Source: Paenibacillus sp. HWE-109
GTDB taxonomy: Bacteria; Bacillota; Bacilli; Paenibacillales; NBRC-103111
Length of the DNA stretch: 64,000 bases
Reading direction: 5' to 3'
NCBI RefSeq assembly: GCF_022163125.1
Contig: NZ_CP091881.1
Location: 6,448,001-6,512,000 of the forward strand
The notes beneath the pieces were generated by a model that did no database searches, was not told where the DNA came from, and worked only from the letters and a program-made list of their open reading frames with translations. Positions 24,996 to 33,960 of this stretch are shown here, one piece after another; positions within the stretch are counted from its first letter, which is position 1, and each line of letters opens with the position of its first letter. The translations under genes were made by a program, and so were the position numbers.

Positions 24996-25694
24996 TCATT
25001 CCGCATGGCAAATCCATCCTGCAAAAATGCCAGTAGAATAAAACCGGGTGATATTCGTAAAGCCAGATTCTGCCAACAGCCCTTCGATTTGATTCTCAGA
25101 AATGAAAGAAATTTTCATAATGCCGTTGTTTACCAACTCATTCACTTTGCGTGCATCGGATCCGGCATCCAGCCAAAAGCTTTTCCATACGTTTAATCGG
25201 TCTCGAAGTTCAGCAGAATCGCGCTCTCCGTAAGCACTAACCAGTACGAATGGGGCTCCCTGCTGCATATGATCCTTAATAGTTCTGAGCAACTTCAACT
25301 TCTCTTGGATATCATCAATGAAATGAAGAACCAAGATGCAGCTTACTGCGTCGAACTTCGAGCCAGGAAGCGGCAGGTCGTCAATTGTTCCGTGGATGAG
25401 CTTCACGCGGTTTTCCAGGCCTAGTTGATCTGATTTATTGTTAGCTATCTTAAGCATCTCTTCAGAAATGTCGATTCCCGTGAACGTCCATTGTGGGTTA
25501 GACGGTCCCCATGCGGCAAGTTCATTGCCGCCACCGGCGCCGATCACGAGCAAAGAGGCTGCTTTGTCGCTTAGTTGGGCTCGATAGTAAGACTGAACCA
25601 TCGTGAATAACGTATCATAGGTGGGAATCGAGATTCGACTATTTTTCTCATAAATAAGAGCCTTTTCGGAGTTGAATGTTTGCTCTTCCTTCAT
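24996..25694 (-). CDS. Class I SAM-dependent methyltransferase
   Basis: About 232 aa. Motif I LLVIGAGGGNELAAW (about 48-62), acidic residue ending beta-2 (FTGIDISEEML), motif II region GTIDDLPLPGSKFDAV, and FVLVSAYGER in motif III. Substrate unknown; the fold is that of small-molecule methyltransferases. The start codon overlaps the stop of the flavoprotein gene by four bases (ATGA), so the two are translationally coupled and probably serve one pathway, perhaps thiol or metalloid stress given the Rrf2 regulator upstream; that is inference. Confidence 0.87.
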   Translation of the reverse strand: MKEEQTFNSEKALIYEKNSRISIPTYDTLFTMVQSYYRAQLSDKAASLLVIGAGGGNELAAWGPSNPQWTFTGIDISEEMLKIANNKSDQLGLENRVKLIHGTIDDLPLPGSKFDAVSCILVLHFIDDIQEKLKLLRTIKDHMQQGAPFVLVSAYGERDSAELRDRLNVWKSFWLDAGSDARKVNELVNNGIMKISFISENQIEGLLAESGFTNITRFYSTGIFAGWICHAE

Positions 25695-26608
25695 TTGCTA
25701 GATGCCTCCTTGTTCCAATCCTCCATAATTAACTCGTTGTTTATGCTCACACCGGCCATTGCGCCTAAGGATGCGGCTGCTATTGCTTGATACATCTCTG
25801 ATGCTGAATCTCCTGCACCGTAAACACCCGGTACATTCGTTTTACCAAATTTATCAACGACGACCGTTCCTGCTTCTGTCATCTCGCAACCTATTGCTCG
25901 CGGCAGTTCTGATCCAGTCACAAGCTTAGGTCCAAAGAAAATGCCCGTGCACGGAATTGCTGTCCCGTCCTCCAGTTCAACTTGTTGAACCATCCCTTCA
26001 TTGGATACAATGGATCGGATAGGCGAGTCAAAAACAGGAACGTTATGTTGAGCAAGCTCCTCTTTTTCTGCGCTTGTCATTTCATCAGGACCATGGGTGC
26101 AAATTGTGAAATGGTCCGTCCATCCGGAAATCATTTTGGCTAAGTGAAGCGCATTTGCTCCCTTAACAATTAAGACCAGCGGCTGGTCTCTTAATTCCCA
26201 GCCATCGCAATAAGGGCATACGAAGGCGCTTTTGCCATATACATCAGCCAATCCGTTAATATCCAACGGAACATCCTTTTTTCCTACTGCAAAAAGCACC
26301 TTTTTGCTCCCATAGATCGTACCCTGAGCAGTCGTAATTTGGAAATGACCATCGGTTCCCGCGATCGAAACTGCAGTATCCGCTGCAAAATGGACAGACG
26401 GATATACGCTAATCTGTTCCTTTGCAATTCTCCGAAACTCGCTTGGACTGATACCATCTCTCGTAAGATAACCGTGAGTTTCGCGAGTAACCTGATTACG
26501 CGGACGCCCTTCATCAATGACGATCACATTTTTTCTTGCTCTGCCTAATACAAGAGCCGCATTCAATCCCGCTGGTCCTCCGCCGATAATCACACAATCA
26601 TAAGTCAT
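25691..26608 (-). CDS. Thioredoxin-reductase-like FAD/NAD(P) oxidoreductase
   Basis: Flavoprotein of about 305 aa with N-terminal FAD motif VIIGGGPAGLNAAL, a redox-active CPYCDGWE (about 130) and a second FAD-binding motif GVYGAGDSASE near the C terminus. This is the thioredoxin reductase class, of the shorter type often paired with Rrf2 regulators rather than the housekeeping TrxB. Translated from GGAAGA-preceded ATG. It shares an operon with the methyltransferase; an inverted repeat upstream (26636-26667) may bind the Rrf2 protein encoded next door. Confidence 0.9.
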   Translation of the reverse strand: MTYDCVIIGGGPAGLNAALVLGRARKNVIVIDEGRPRNQVTRETHGYLTRDGISPSEFRRIAKEQISVYPSVHFAADTAVSIAGTDGHFQITTAQGTIYGSKKVLFAVGKKDVPLDINGLADVYGKSAFVCPYCDGWELRDQPLVLIVKGANALHLAKMISGWTDHFTICTHGPDEMTSAEKEELAQHNVPVFDSPIRSIVSNEGMVQQVELEDGTAIPCTGIFFGPKLVTGSELPRAIGCEMTEAGTVVVDKFGKTNVPGVYGAGDSASEMYQAIAAASLGAMAGVSINNELIMEDWNKEASSK

Positions 26609-26635
26609 TTTGATCTTCCTTTCCTGTCTGTATTA

Positions 26636-26667
26636 TTAAGGATTTAAAAGACACTTAATATCCTTAA
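26636..26667. promoter_or_regulatory. Inverted repeat upstream of the flavoprotein gene
   Basis: Perfect arms TTAAGGAT (26636-26643) and ATCCTTAA (26660-26667) separated by 16 bp. It lies 28 bp before the flavoprotein start codon, between that gene and the Rrf2 gene. A plausible Rrf2 operator. Confidence 0.55.
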
Positions 26668-26690
26668 TTATCGTTTAAAAATGACGGAGT

Positions 26691-27089
26691 CTACTCCGCC
26701 TTAACTACATTTGCCAAATCGGCTATTTTCTTACTTGCCAAATACTGTTCCAAATTTCGCTCTGCATCCATGACCACCTGTTGAATCGGACATTCGTTTC
26801 CGTGATTAAAGCTGCATTCGAACAAGGAGGCGCTGCCTTCGATCGCACGAATGATATCGAGAAAAGAAATATCTTCCTGCTTATGCCGGAGTCGATATCC
26901 ACCGTTCGCACCCGGTGAGGACTGAATCAGTCCCGCCTTGACAATCTTGGTCATCAACTTGGATAGATAGGTCTGTGAAACGCCCAGCTTCTCAGCCAGC
27001 AATTGCACGCCAACAGGCTTATCAGGTGCTGACTTCACAAGATAAAGCATCGCGTGAAGCGCATAGTCAGTCGCTTGAGAATACTTCAT
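26691..27089 (-). CDS. Rrf2-family transcriptional regulator
   Basis: About 132 aa. N-terminal winged helix MKYSQATDYALHAMLYL with LAEKLGVSQTYLSKLMTKIVKAGLI; two C-terminal-half cysteines (ECSFNHGNECPI) could ligate a cofactor or form a redox switch, but three cluster cysteines as in IscR or NsrR are not seen. The frame opens at 27107; GGAGGTG is nine bases from the ATG at 27089, which fits the usual family N terminus. It probably regulates the downstream flavoprotein-methyltransferase operon. Confidence 0.88.
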   Translation of the reverse strand: MKYSQATDYALHAMLYLVKSAPDKPVGVQLLAEKLGVSQTYLSKLMTKIVKAGLIQSSPGANGGYRLRHKQEDISFLDIIRAIEGSASLFECSFNHGNECPIQQVVMDAERNLEQYLASKKIADLANVVKAE

Positions 27090-27170
27090 TCTGTTCAGCA
27101 CCTCCATTAAAGAGTATATGAGTCTATAATAGCTTTAATTGAGTTGAAAAACAAGGCTTATTCTATTTGG

Positions 27171-28136
27171 TTATTTTGTTATTAACTGTTGCAGGAAATC
27201 ACCATCCATTTTATCCATTTCATACCAAGTATTATCCGTAGGGGAAAAAACAAAAATCGTCCTCTTATCTTGATGCATTGCTGCTATATAGTGTTTTCCT
27301 TGAAACTCTTTTTCCACCAACACTTTATATTGTCGTTCCTCTTTTTGAGTTGACCTATAAGTGAAAGAATCATTCCTAATCAGTGGGTTTTTAGATAAAT
27401 AAATAGCATTCAGCTGAGGTAGGGGAAATCTACCTAATAAAAAAGCTTGTCCTATAATTATTCTTTGTTCTGAATAAACGGAGTATTTCCATTCAAACCA
27501 ATCCAGCGGGAATAACGGTCGTATGAGGTTTTCTGCTGTGGGAATCACCTCAATTGAAGCTTCCGGTGTCAAATTAAATTGATTCTTAATTTGATACAGA
27601 AATATTTGTTTATCTACTTCGCGTACTCCTAGATATACTATGGCAAAAGTAAGAAAAACAGATACAACTCTCTTTTGGGTAGGCTGAAAAAACATTGTAC
27701 CTAAACTAATGACTAAAGGAACCAAAAACCAAGGGTCTCCTAGAAGCAGAACATCAAAGCTAATTTCGGCATCAAAAAACGGATAAAAGAAAGGAACCCC
27801 ATGTTCTAAGGAATCGGGTACCAAATGAGCTCCCCAAATAATGGCTACCGCTATACCAAATTGCTTACTGAAAGTCTTTTTTCTCGTAATCATAGCAAAA
27901 CCTAGCCCTAAAAATAGAGAAAACAGAATGGAATGACTTAAACTAATGAGACTAGAAAGAAAATACTTAAAAAAATCAGGAGATATCGCTATCATTGCCC
28001 CGTAAATCAGCATCGGAAAATTTTGCATACGTTTATTTTGAAAACCGTTATTCAATAGATATGCCAAAATGCTACCTAGAACCGCATGCGTTAATACGTG
28101 AGAAATTAATACATACATATTAGTTACCCAAACCAT
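27171..28136 (-). CDS. Membrane-bound metal-dependent hydrolase-like protein (YdjM/DUF457 type)
   Basis: About 321 aa. N-terminal membrane part with His-rich motifs ISHVLTHAVLG, SLSHSILFS and AHLVPDSLEHG and the Asp in AISPDFFKY, as in the YdjM-like family annotated as metal-dependent hydrolases. Four to five helices are followed by a soluble C-terminal domain from about residue 185 (LTPEASIEVIPTAENLIRP). The substrate is unknown. The start is uncertain: GAGAGG touches the first ATG (28136), and the second (28118) lacks a clear site. The gene is visibly A+T rich. Confidence 0.75.
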   Translation of the reverse strand: MVWVTNMYVLISHVLTHAVLGSILAYLLNNGFQNKRMQNFPMLIYGAMIAISPDFFKYFLSSLISLSHSILFSLFLGLGFAMITRKKTFSKQFGIAVAIIWGAHLVPDSLEHGVPFFYPFFDAEISFDVLLLGDPWFLVPLVISLGTMFFQPTQKRVVSVFLTFAIVYLGVREVDKQIFLYQIKNQFNLTPEASIEVIPTAENLIRPLFPLDWFEWKYSVYSEQRIIIGQAFLLGRFPLPQLNAIYLSKNPLIRNDSFTYRSTQKEERQYKVLVEKEFQGKHYIAAMHQDKRTIFVFSPTDNTWYEMDKMDGDFLQQLITK

Positions 28137-28255
28137 CCTCTCTTTTCATGTAATCAGAAATCAGACATTGCTATATGCACAATTATACCATAAAATAACA
28201 ATTTTAATATTATAATACACTTCCCATTTCCTCAGATCGATGCCTGCAACAAGCG

Positions 28256-28306
28256 CAAAAAAAAGCGAACTGCGCATCTCTGCGCAGCTCACTTTTTTCA
28301 ACGAGA
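28256..28306 (-). terminator. Terminator of the YbjQ-like gene
   Basis: On the minus strand AGTGAGCTGCGC...GCGCAGTTCGCT with a short loop is followed by a run of T residues. It comes about 45 bp after the stop codon at 28350; the other strand also ends in T residues. Confidence 0.8.
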
Positions 28307-28349
28307 AAACCATTCCAGAAAATCCTCGCTCCCACCGAACTGCCTCTTC

Positions 28350-29378
28350 TCAAGCCTGGCCGAAAATGTGCTGCAATACATATAGATTTTCTTTTAGCTT
28401 GGACAACGTGTCTTCAATGCTGACCTCGCCTTTCTTGAACCCCCGATCATCCTGATCGCATGACTTGCAGTAGATGATGCCGGACTTGTTCACCTTGCCG
28501 CATTCGCAGGTCCATTTGTCTGAATCGTGCTTCCCCCGTTGAACAAACGTGCGCGTGACTAGATGAATCAGCTTCTCGAGCTTGCCAATGTCATCAACGT
28601 GATACTTGCGTTTATCTCCGGATACGATAACAAGCGCATATTTCTTCACGATCCATTCCGTATTGGTGACGAGCAGGTTCTCGATGAAATCATAGTCCGT
28701 CAGCTTCGCTTGTTTGATCACGGTCATCGCTTTGCCGTTGGTTTGGAGCTTGTCGTACAAGAACGCCTTGGCGAGCGGCTCTTCAACACCCGCGAAATAT
28801 TGAAACACATTTTCTAGCGAATTATTGTAATCATAATCGATCGAATGATAAAACTTGAATACTTGGGCCATCACTTCTGGCGAATAATACTCCAAAATGG
28901 TAGGCCAATAGTTCGGCACCACATTAAAATCTTGGTTCACGTTATTAATCATACTCAACCGTTTGTGCTCGTACTGGTATTTCTCGAATGAGATCTCATC
29001 CTTCACACCAGCGGCTGCGACTTCCTTCTCATAACCATAATCCGGGATGAAGGCGGACGTTCCGGTTGCCGTGACCATAAACATTTGTTTGCCTTTACCG
29101 GAAACCTCATCATGGTCAATCCTCACTCCTACGATTGCGTTAGCCCCCAATTTGACGGCCTCCTCTGTCAGCAGGTGTATCACTTCGTCATAAATGCTTT
29201 TCAATTGTTTCTGATAGGTGGCGGACCGACCGCCAAAAACATCGCTAAAACTAGCGAATAAGTCGGAGAATAGATCGACGCCAGTCACGACTCTTGCCGA
29301 CACGATCCCTCTGTAATGTTCGAGTTTGATCGCTTCATTAACAGATGTCGTTGTAATTAACACACCATTTTTCGCCAT
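28350..29378 (-). CDS. YbjQ/UPF0145-like domain with C-terminal zinc ribbon
   Basis: About 342 aa. The N-terminal third matches the YbjQ-type heavy-metal-binding fold (VLITTTSVNEAIKLEHYRGIVSARVV, AVKLGANAIVGVRID). A middle helical region of about 150 residues is unfamiliar, and the C terminus carries a zinc ribbon CECG...CKSC (about 297-316). GGAGG lies eight bases before the ATG at 29378; the longer frame from 29393 begins inside that ribosome site. Cytoplasmic; function unknown. The fusion of a YbjQ-like module to a ribbon suggests nucleic-acid or protein binding, but this is speculation. Confidence 0.8.
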   Translation of the reverse strand: MAKNGVLITTTSVNEAIKLEHYRGIVSARVVTGVDLFSDLFASFSDVFGGRSATYQKQLKSIYDEVIHLLTEEAVKLGANAIVGVRIDHDEVSGKGKQMFMVTATGTSAFIPDYGYEKEVAAAGVKDEISFEKYQYEHKRLSMINNVNQDFNVVPNYWPTILEYYSPEVMAQVFKFYHSIDYDYNNSLENVFQYFAGVEEPLAKAFLYDKLQTNGKAMTVIKQAKLTDYDFIENLLVTNTEWIVKKYALVIVSGDKRKYHVDDIGKLEKLIHLVTRTFVQRGKHDSDKWTCECGKVNKSGIIYCKSCDQDDRGFKKGEVSIEDTLSKLKENLYVLQHIFGQA

Positions 29379-29409
29379 GTGTATCGCCTCCATGAGATGC
29401 TGCCAGCCA

Positions 29410-30312
29410 CTATTCGTTTCTTATTATTAGATCTATCTGACGTATGAAATCTTCCGCAAGTTCTAGCTGTCTAGTTGCAAATTCCAGATCTCCGTGACCT
29501 GCAAGGGCGAAATCCAAATTACCTAACGTAGACATTAGTGTACGCGCGGTAATAGCAAATCCAAAAGCTTCTAGATCCGCGCCATTGTTGAGCTGGCCCA
29601 ATATGTATGTAAAGGTGGGTTCCTGAGTGCCGCCGAATAATGCCAGATTACCAACATATGAAGCCAGATCCCAGTAAGCAGGCATCAATGATACATCTTC
29701 GAAGTCCGTCCAAACCCAACCATCAGGGGTTGGTAATAAGTTTCTTGAATGAGCATCTCCATGACACGGTATTAGCAAACTGGGCTCGAGCCGCATTTGT
29801 TTATCTACCTTTAGAAACACTTGGATAAGTGCTTGTATACGCAGATCGGAGTGTTTCCTCAATCTGGCAGCCGATTGACTTGTCCGCTCCCAAACACCCA
29901 GCATAGGAAGCTCGTCAAAGAAATCTTTCATTGCTAGTGAAAGTCCGTTTACCAATTCGACTACTTCACTCGGTGAAGGAGGTTGAATTACTGTGGGAGG
30001 GATATAGTCCCACAATGTCATCCAAGTACCCGCTACATCGTGTGGTCCTGCATCACTAAGGTCAGCAGGACATAACACGGGGACGCCCTTGGATTGGAGG
30101 TGACGTGATACACGCAACTCACGATCAAGTATTTTGTATGCGTACTCTGCATTTTCTTTGGAAATAACAGTAGCTATTCGGGCCACAATCGGGTAGGGAG
30201 CCAAGTGAATGATCAGGTTCCCACCATTACTGAGTTCAATTGGTGTAATGTCAGTTAAACCATTACTTTCAGCAATTGATATTACTTGTGAAATAAGTAT
30301 GCCTTTCTCCAA
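29410..30312 (-). CDS. Aminoglycoside phosphotransferase-like kinase
   Basis: About 300 aa with the APH/choline-kinase catalytic signature: HGDAHSRNLLP (catalytic Asp about 195) and VWTDFEDVSLMPAYWDLA (metal-binding DFE). Translation appears to start at TTG (30312) with AAGGAG eleven bases upstream. A second, different APH-type kinase lies just upstream. Many chromosomal members phosphorylate sugars, choline or homoserine rather than antibiotics, so no resistance is claimed. Confidence 0.83.
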   Translation of the reverse strand: MEKGILISQVISIAESNGLTDITPIELSNGGNLIIHLAPYPIVARIATVISKENAEYAYKILDRELRVSRHLQSKGVPVLCPADLSDAGPHDVAGTWMTLWDYIPPTVIQPPSPSEVVELVNGLSLAMKDFFDELPMLGVWERTSQSAARLRKHSDLRIQALIQVFLKVDKQMRLEPSLLIPCHGDAHSRNLLPTPDGWVWTDFEDVSLMPAYWDLASYVGNLALFGGTQEPTFTYILGQLNNGADLEAFGFAITARTLMSTLGNLDFALAGHGDLEFATRQLELAEDFIRQIDLIIRNE

Positions 30313-30356
30313 TACTACAACAGCTCCTTATTTGTTTGAGTTAATCGAGATAGACC

Positions 30357-31268
30357 TCAATCCAGACATTTGGCGAAGCGTTCCGTTACTTGAATGCCTC
30401 TGTGCCAATCCGTCCCTCCGTCTTCAATCGTCCAGCAAGCCTCAAGCACGCCTCGCACCACACCCCACATCGCGATTCGGCGGGGGTCCAAATTGAGGCG
30501 GTCAGCCATAATCGCAATTCGACTCCGCAGCACCTGCTCACAGTCACCACCCCGATCCTCGTAGTTAAGCAGATACTGGACCGTATCGAAATGGATGTCG
30601 CCGATGATGCCTTTAGGGTCAATGACAGCCCATTGCTCTTCGCCTTGTCGAAGGATATTTTCATGATGCAGATCACCATGCAACAGGAAATTCTCAGGCG
30701 TGGTCGTGATGAGGTACTCCAGACATTCTTCCGCATTTTCCACCCAGCTCTCAGGTAGCGGTGCGGCTATGCTCATGTCGTCGAATCGCTTGCGGTATCG
30801 CTCGATTGCCGCGAAGTGCTGCTTCATGGACGGGTAGAGTCTGCCCGTTGGGGCCAGTAGGTGAAGGCGGCGAAATACTTCGCAAAAGATATTCGTTGCA
30901 CGCGAGTCATCTTCAATTATGGATAACGGTGTGCCAGGGTCGGCACCCTCCAGCAGGGCCACCCCCCACTCCTCGTCTGCATCAAGCACTTGAATCGCCC
31001 CACGGCCCTCAAAGGCGCGCAGTACACTGACTTCTCTAGAAAGCTCCTCCTTCATGAAAGATGCTTTAAGGACGACTGGCTTCCCATCGCTGCGTGTTGC
31101 GCGCAGCACGAAGTTATAGGTTAAATTGGAAAATGGAGCTTGAGGACTAAAATCGAAACGTCTTGCACTGTCGGCGATCAGTTTAGGCAGCGCCTCCGAC
31201 CATGCGACGCCTTGCTCACCGTGAAGCTCTTGCATTCTATCAGTAAATGTATCAGGGATCACAAGCAT
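30357..31268 (-). CDS. APH(6)-like phosphotransferase (aminoglycoside/hydroxyurea kinase family)
   Basis: About 303 aa. Catalytic FLLHGDLHHENILRQG (Asp about 197) and AVIDPKGIIGDIHFD, the combination typical of streptomycin 6-phosphotransferase/hydroxyurea kinase relatives. The N lobe shows VLKASFMKEELSREVSVLRAFEG. AAAGGAG supports the start. It sits 45 bp upstream of the previous kinase in the same direction; the two share only the fold and are not a recent duplication. Streptomycin resistance is possible but unproven. Confidence 0.85.
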   Translation of the reverse strand: MLVIPDTFTDRMQELHGEQGVAWSEALPKLIADSARRFDFSPQAPFSNLTYNFVLRATRSDGKPVVLKASFMKEELSREVSVLRAFEGRGAIQVLDADEEWGVALLEGADPGTPLSIIEDDSRATNIFCEVFRRLHLLAPTGRLYPSMKQHFAAIERYRKRFDDMSIAAPLPESWVENAEECLEYLITTTPENFLLHGDLHHENILRQGEEQWAVIDPKGIIGDIHFDTVQYLLNYEDRGGDCEQVLRSRIAIMADRLNLDPRRIAMWGVVRGVLEACWTIEDGGTDWHRGIQVTERFAKCLD

Positions 31269-31311
31269 GCCGCCTTGCTCCTTTCAGCAATGTAGTCATA
31301 GAAAAAAACAG

Positions 31312-31992
31312 TTACTCCCGTCTTTCTTCCCGCACTGGCTTCACGTGCTGAGGAATGTCACGTTTAGCTACGGGCAAGTACTCAATATCGAAGGATCCAC
31401 GGTATCCAAAAAGCGGTCCAAAAAGTTTGTTTTTCACCTGTACATCAATTTGAAACTTCCCATTTTCATCATCGTACCACTCGCAGACATCCGCATAACC
31501 GGAAAAAATCATCGGAAACCGAAAACCTAGAATCCCCTCATAAAAAAATTGTTTCCCTGACCGCAGCCCCATACCGCCATTCTCCGCAACAAACATATCT
31601 ATTTCCACGGCCAAATGCTGATGAGTGCCTAGATAATCTACAATTTTACGCCGTTTATCGCTGTAAATCATAGTAGCATCAAAACGTCTAATCCGGTCTG
31701 AGAATTGGTAAGTCCGAATCCAAGTAACAGTCTCTCGCCCAAAACTATCCCTGTATGCGTAATTCTCGATTGAGAATGGAATATGTTTTCCTCCTTGCGG
31801 AAAAAGGATGTTTCGCCACGTACCCAAGGCCAGGAAAGGAATGGTAAACCATTTGCCATACCAAACATGTTCCATAACCCCTTTCCCGATAGACGCTATT
31901 TGATTCTCGCTTCCGAAGCCAAATCGTTTTTGGATCTGGGGGTGGAGTTTGGAGAAGTCTTCACCGAGGACCTTTTCGTAGATTGAAGTCAT
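31312..31992 (-). CDS. DUF4166-like protein
   Basis: About 226 aa. The opening SIYEKVLGEDFSKLHPQIQKRFGF and the GVMEHVWYGKWFTIPFLALG region resemble DUF4166 proteins of Bacillota. No catalytic motif is evident and no function is known. The start overlaps the stop of the upstream SRPBCC/DoxX gene by four bases (ATGA), and GGGAGGG supports it, so both are cotranslated. Confidence 0.78.
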   Translation of the reverse strand: MTSIYEKVLGEDFSKLHPQIQKRFGFGSENQIASIGKGVMEHVWYGKWFTIPFLALGTWRNILFPQGGKHIPFSIENYAYRDSFGRETVTWIRTYQFSDRIRRFDATMIYSDKRRKIVDYLGTHQHLAVEIDMFVAENGGMGLRSGKQFFYEGILGFRFPMIFSGYADVCEWYDDENGKFQIDVQVKNKLFGPLFGYRGSFDIEYLPVAKRDIPQHVKPVREERRE

Positions 31993-32915
31993 GCTTGGTC
32001 CCTCCCTTCACGTGAACTTCGAAGACACCTTCTGGCACTCGGAAGCTCTGTTTCATTCAGTAGACTAATTATGGATAAGACTATCATTGCAAGATTCAGA
32101 GTAATTGGATTGAAAGGCGCTACATAAGTCAACGGATGTGAAGCAGCACTTAATCCAAGAAGAATCAAGACCGATATATTGATTTTATGCAGACTCCTTC
32201 GCTTCTTGCCGCTCAAAATGAGGAACAAGAGACCAAATCCGATTTCTCCTAATCCCATCAGAGTCAGGAGAGGCCTTCCATAATCAGCAAGGCCTGGTGT
32301 GCTCTGTATAATGTCCAATTCCCCCGAATCTGCTACTAACAGCTTCGGCACAAGCCCTTGATACATCCAGATAAAAAACAAGCTTATTTTTAATACAGCC
32401 TCTATAATAGAACGTCTGATCAATACATAGGGGGGAACCCCTTGCTCTAGCCATAGACGCAAACAGTCAAAACTCCACGCTGTCGCCCACCCCATTATCG
32501 GCCGGAATATGAAACGGTCGATCCAAGCGCCGAATGGGCCAAAACGGGTCCTATAATCATATCTAGTTAAGAAGCGAACACCTTCAACTGTAGGCACATA
32601 ACGCCAAAATCCAGCTCCTTCTAAGATGAGCGAGATCGGATTAGGTGAGCTGAATTTCAGGCTAGAAGTCATAATGCCATCTCTCTCTTTGTTACCTACC
32701 GATTCGCCCTCTCCCGCAATACTAAGTCCAAAGCCGATATTTGTTTTATATACAAAGCGCTGCGGTTGTTCTTCATGGGATTTAGGAATATATGTAATCT
32801 CTGAGAACCTTAAGTCCCATTGTTGATGCAAATTAGGCTTCTGTGTATAGGTCCACAATGTTTCCATTGGCACTTTCATAAGAATTTCTACATAAATGGG
32901 TTTTCTATTGAGCAC
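31989..32915 (-). CDS. SRPBCC-like domain fused to DoxX-like membrane domain
   Basis: About 308 aa. The N-terminal half resembles a START/SRPBCC lipid-binding domain (VEILMKVPMETLWTYTQKPN, RYVPTVEGVRFLTRYDYR). The C-terminal half (about 170-290) has four membrane helices with GRPLLTLMGLGEIGFGLLFL, typical of DoxX-like proteins. Translation starts at GTG with AGAGGA upstream. Coupled to the DUF4166 gene; a common role in handling a hydrophobic ligand is possible but unproven. Confidence 0.78.
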   Translation of the reverse strand: MLNRKPIYVEILMKVPMETLWTYTQKPNLHQQWDLRFSEITYIPKSHEEQPQRFVYKTNIGFGLSIAGEGESVGNKERDGIMTSSLKFSSPNPISLILEGAGFWRYVPTVEGVRFLTRYDYRTRFGPFGAWIDRFIFRPIMGWATAWSFDCLRLWLEQGVPPYVLIRRSIIEAVLKISLFFIWMYQGLVPKLLVADSGELDIIQSTPGLADYGRPLLTLMGLGEIGFGLLFLILSGKKRRSLHKINISVLILLGLSAASHPLTYVAPFNPITLNLAMIVLSIISLLNETELPSARRCLRSSREGRDQA

Positions 32916-33021
32916 GGCAATTATCCTCTGAGTAAGTTGTCATTAATTACTTCACCACTCTTCACTAACTCTTTTCCAAATAATAACACAATTTTCCTGT
33001 TCCTGTGGAAGAAAGCAAAAA

Positions 33022-33131
33022 GGAGATAATAAAAAGCCAAGGAGCTATGGGCTATGACTGAAGAGGAACAGTGAAAAATGATCATCTGTTCCTTTTCATG
33101 GCTACCCTTGTATCCTTGGCTTATCTATTGG
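33022..33131. repeat. 110-bp structured direct repeat, copy 1
   Basis: Nearly identical to 34861-34970. Both copies can fold: outer stem AAGCCAAGGA (33034-33043) with TCCTTGGCTT (33113-33122), inner stem AGGAACAG with CTGTTCCT, and the palindrome ATGATCAT in the apical loop. The copies differ at only a few positions. Not followed by a T run, so not a simple terminator. It could be a small mobile repeat or a structured RNA; unidentified. Confidence 0.85.
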
Positions 33132-33153
33132 ACGATCTCATATCTTATTAAAA

Positions 33154-33873
33154 TTAATGATGCAAAACCCCATCAACAATGTCTAGTGCCAATCCTTCTT
33201 GATCATCTCGTTTAAACTCAAAATCTAGTTTTGAAATATTCGAAACATCAATATCGATTGGTTTAGGGTGATCTCCTCCCTTAAGACCAGTTATTGAATA
33301 CAATTCTTTGCCATCACCCATAATCCTAAATGACCCAAGAGCAGTTGAGTTTTTAAAACTATCATCAATACCAATAGCTCCCGTAAATCGAGAGTAGTTG
33401 TCATCGAGGTTATATGTTAAAGACCCTTCCTTACTTACTACACGTGTTTCGCTTGATTCGGTAGGCAAACTAACTCGAATTCCTTTATTCCTATACATTT
33501 TACCTGCAATGTTATTAACATTTGAAAAAGCGGAGTTATTTATTGCCCCATCAGTGGCGCGTGCATATTCTAGATCTGTTAAGTTGATAGAGCCAACTGT
33601 CCTTTTACCTATCCAGATTGTATTATTCTCCTCATCCCATTCAACAGTCTTATTCAGTGACTCACTTATAAAACGTAAAGGAACGTATGTGGTGTTATTA
33701 TAGACGAATCCCTTATTATTTTCAGAATCTATTTTTTCGATTCCATCAAATTTGTAAATTAAACTTCTAAAATAAACTTCAATACTCGATGGTTCCATTG
33801 CGTATGATGTCGTTCCTACTAAAAGTGTGCAAAAAACTGTACCGAGAAGAAAACCTTTAACTTTATCCTTCAT
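33154..33873 (-). CDS. Secreted protein: stalk (copper amine oxidase N-like) domain plus NPCBM-like domain
   Basis: About 239 aa, exported (signal peptide about 1-27, GTVFCTLLVGTTSYA). A stalk-type domain follows (YNNTTYVPLRFISESLNKTVEWDEENNTIWIG, about 51-86), common in Paenibacillus surface proteins. The C-terminal part (about 110-239; YSRFTGAIGIDD, LDFEFKRDDQEGLALDIVDG) looks like a NPCBM carbohydrate-binding module. No catalytic domain. It lies within the interval bounded by the two 110-bp repeats, with a related stalk protein at 34191. Cell-surface glycan binding is the likely role. Confidence 0.82.
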   Translation of the reverse strand: MKDKVKGFLLGTVFCTLLVGTTSYAMEPSSIEVYFRSLIYKFDGIEKIDSENNKGFVYNNTTYVPLRFISESLNKTVEWDEENNTIWIGKRTVGSINLTDLEYARATDGAINNSAFSNVNNIAGKMYRNKGIRVSLPTESSETRVVSKEGSLTYNLDDNYSRFTGAIGIDDSFKNSTALGSFRIMGDGKELYSITGLKGGDHPKPIDIDVSNISKLDFEFKRDDQEGLALDIVDGVLHH

Positions 33874-33960
33874 TTAAATTACTCCTTTAATTAAATTGTA
33901 GTATAGAGTTCCTACGAATTTAGCCACTTTCAATTTTGATGGTTTTATTGGTGATGAACA

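Noticed and set aside
29410..31268. Calling the two APH-type kinases aminoglycoside-resistance genes
   Set aside because: The kinase motifs are shared with sugar and choline kinases. Only family membership is supported.
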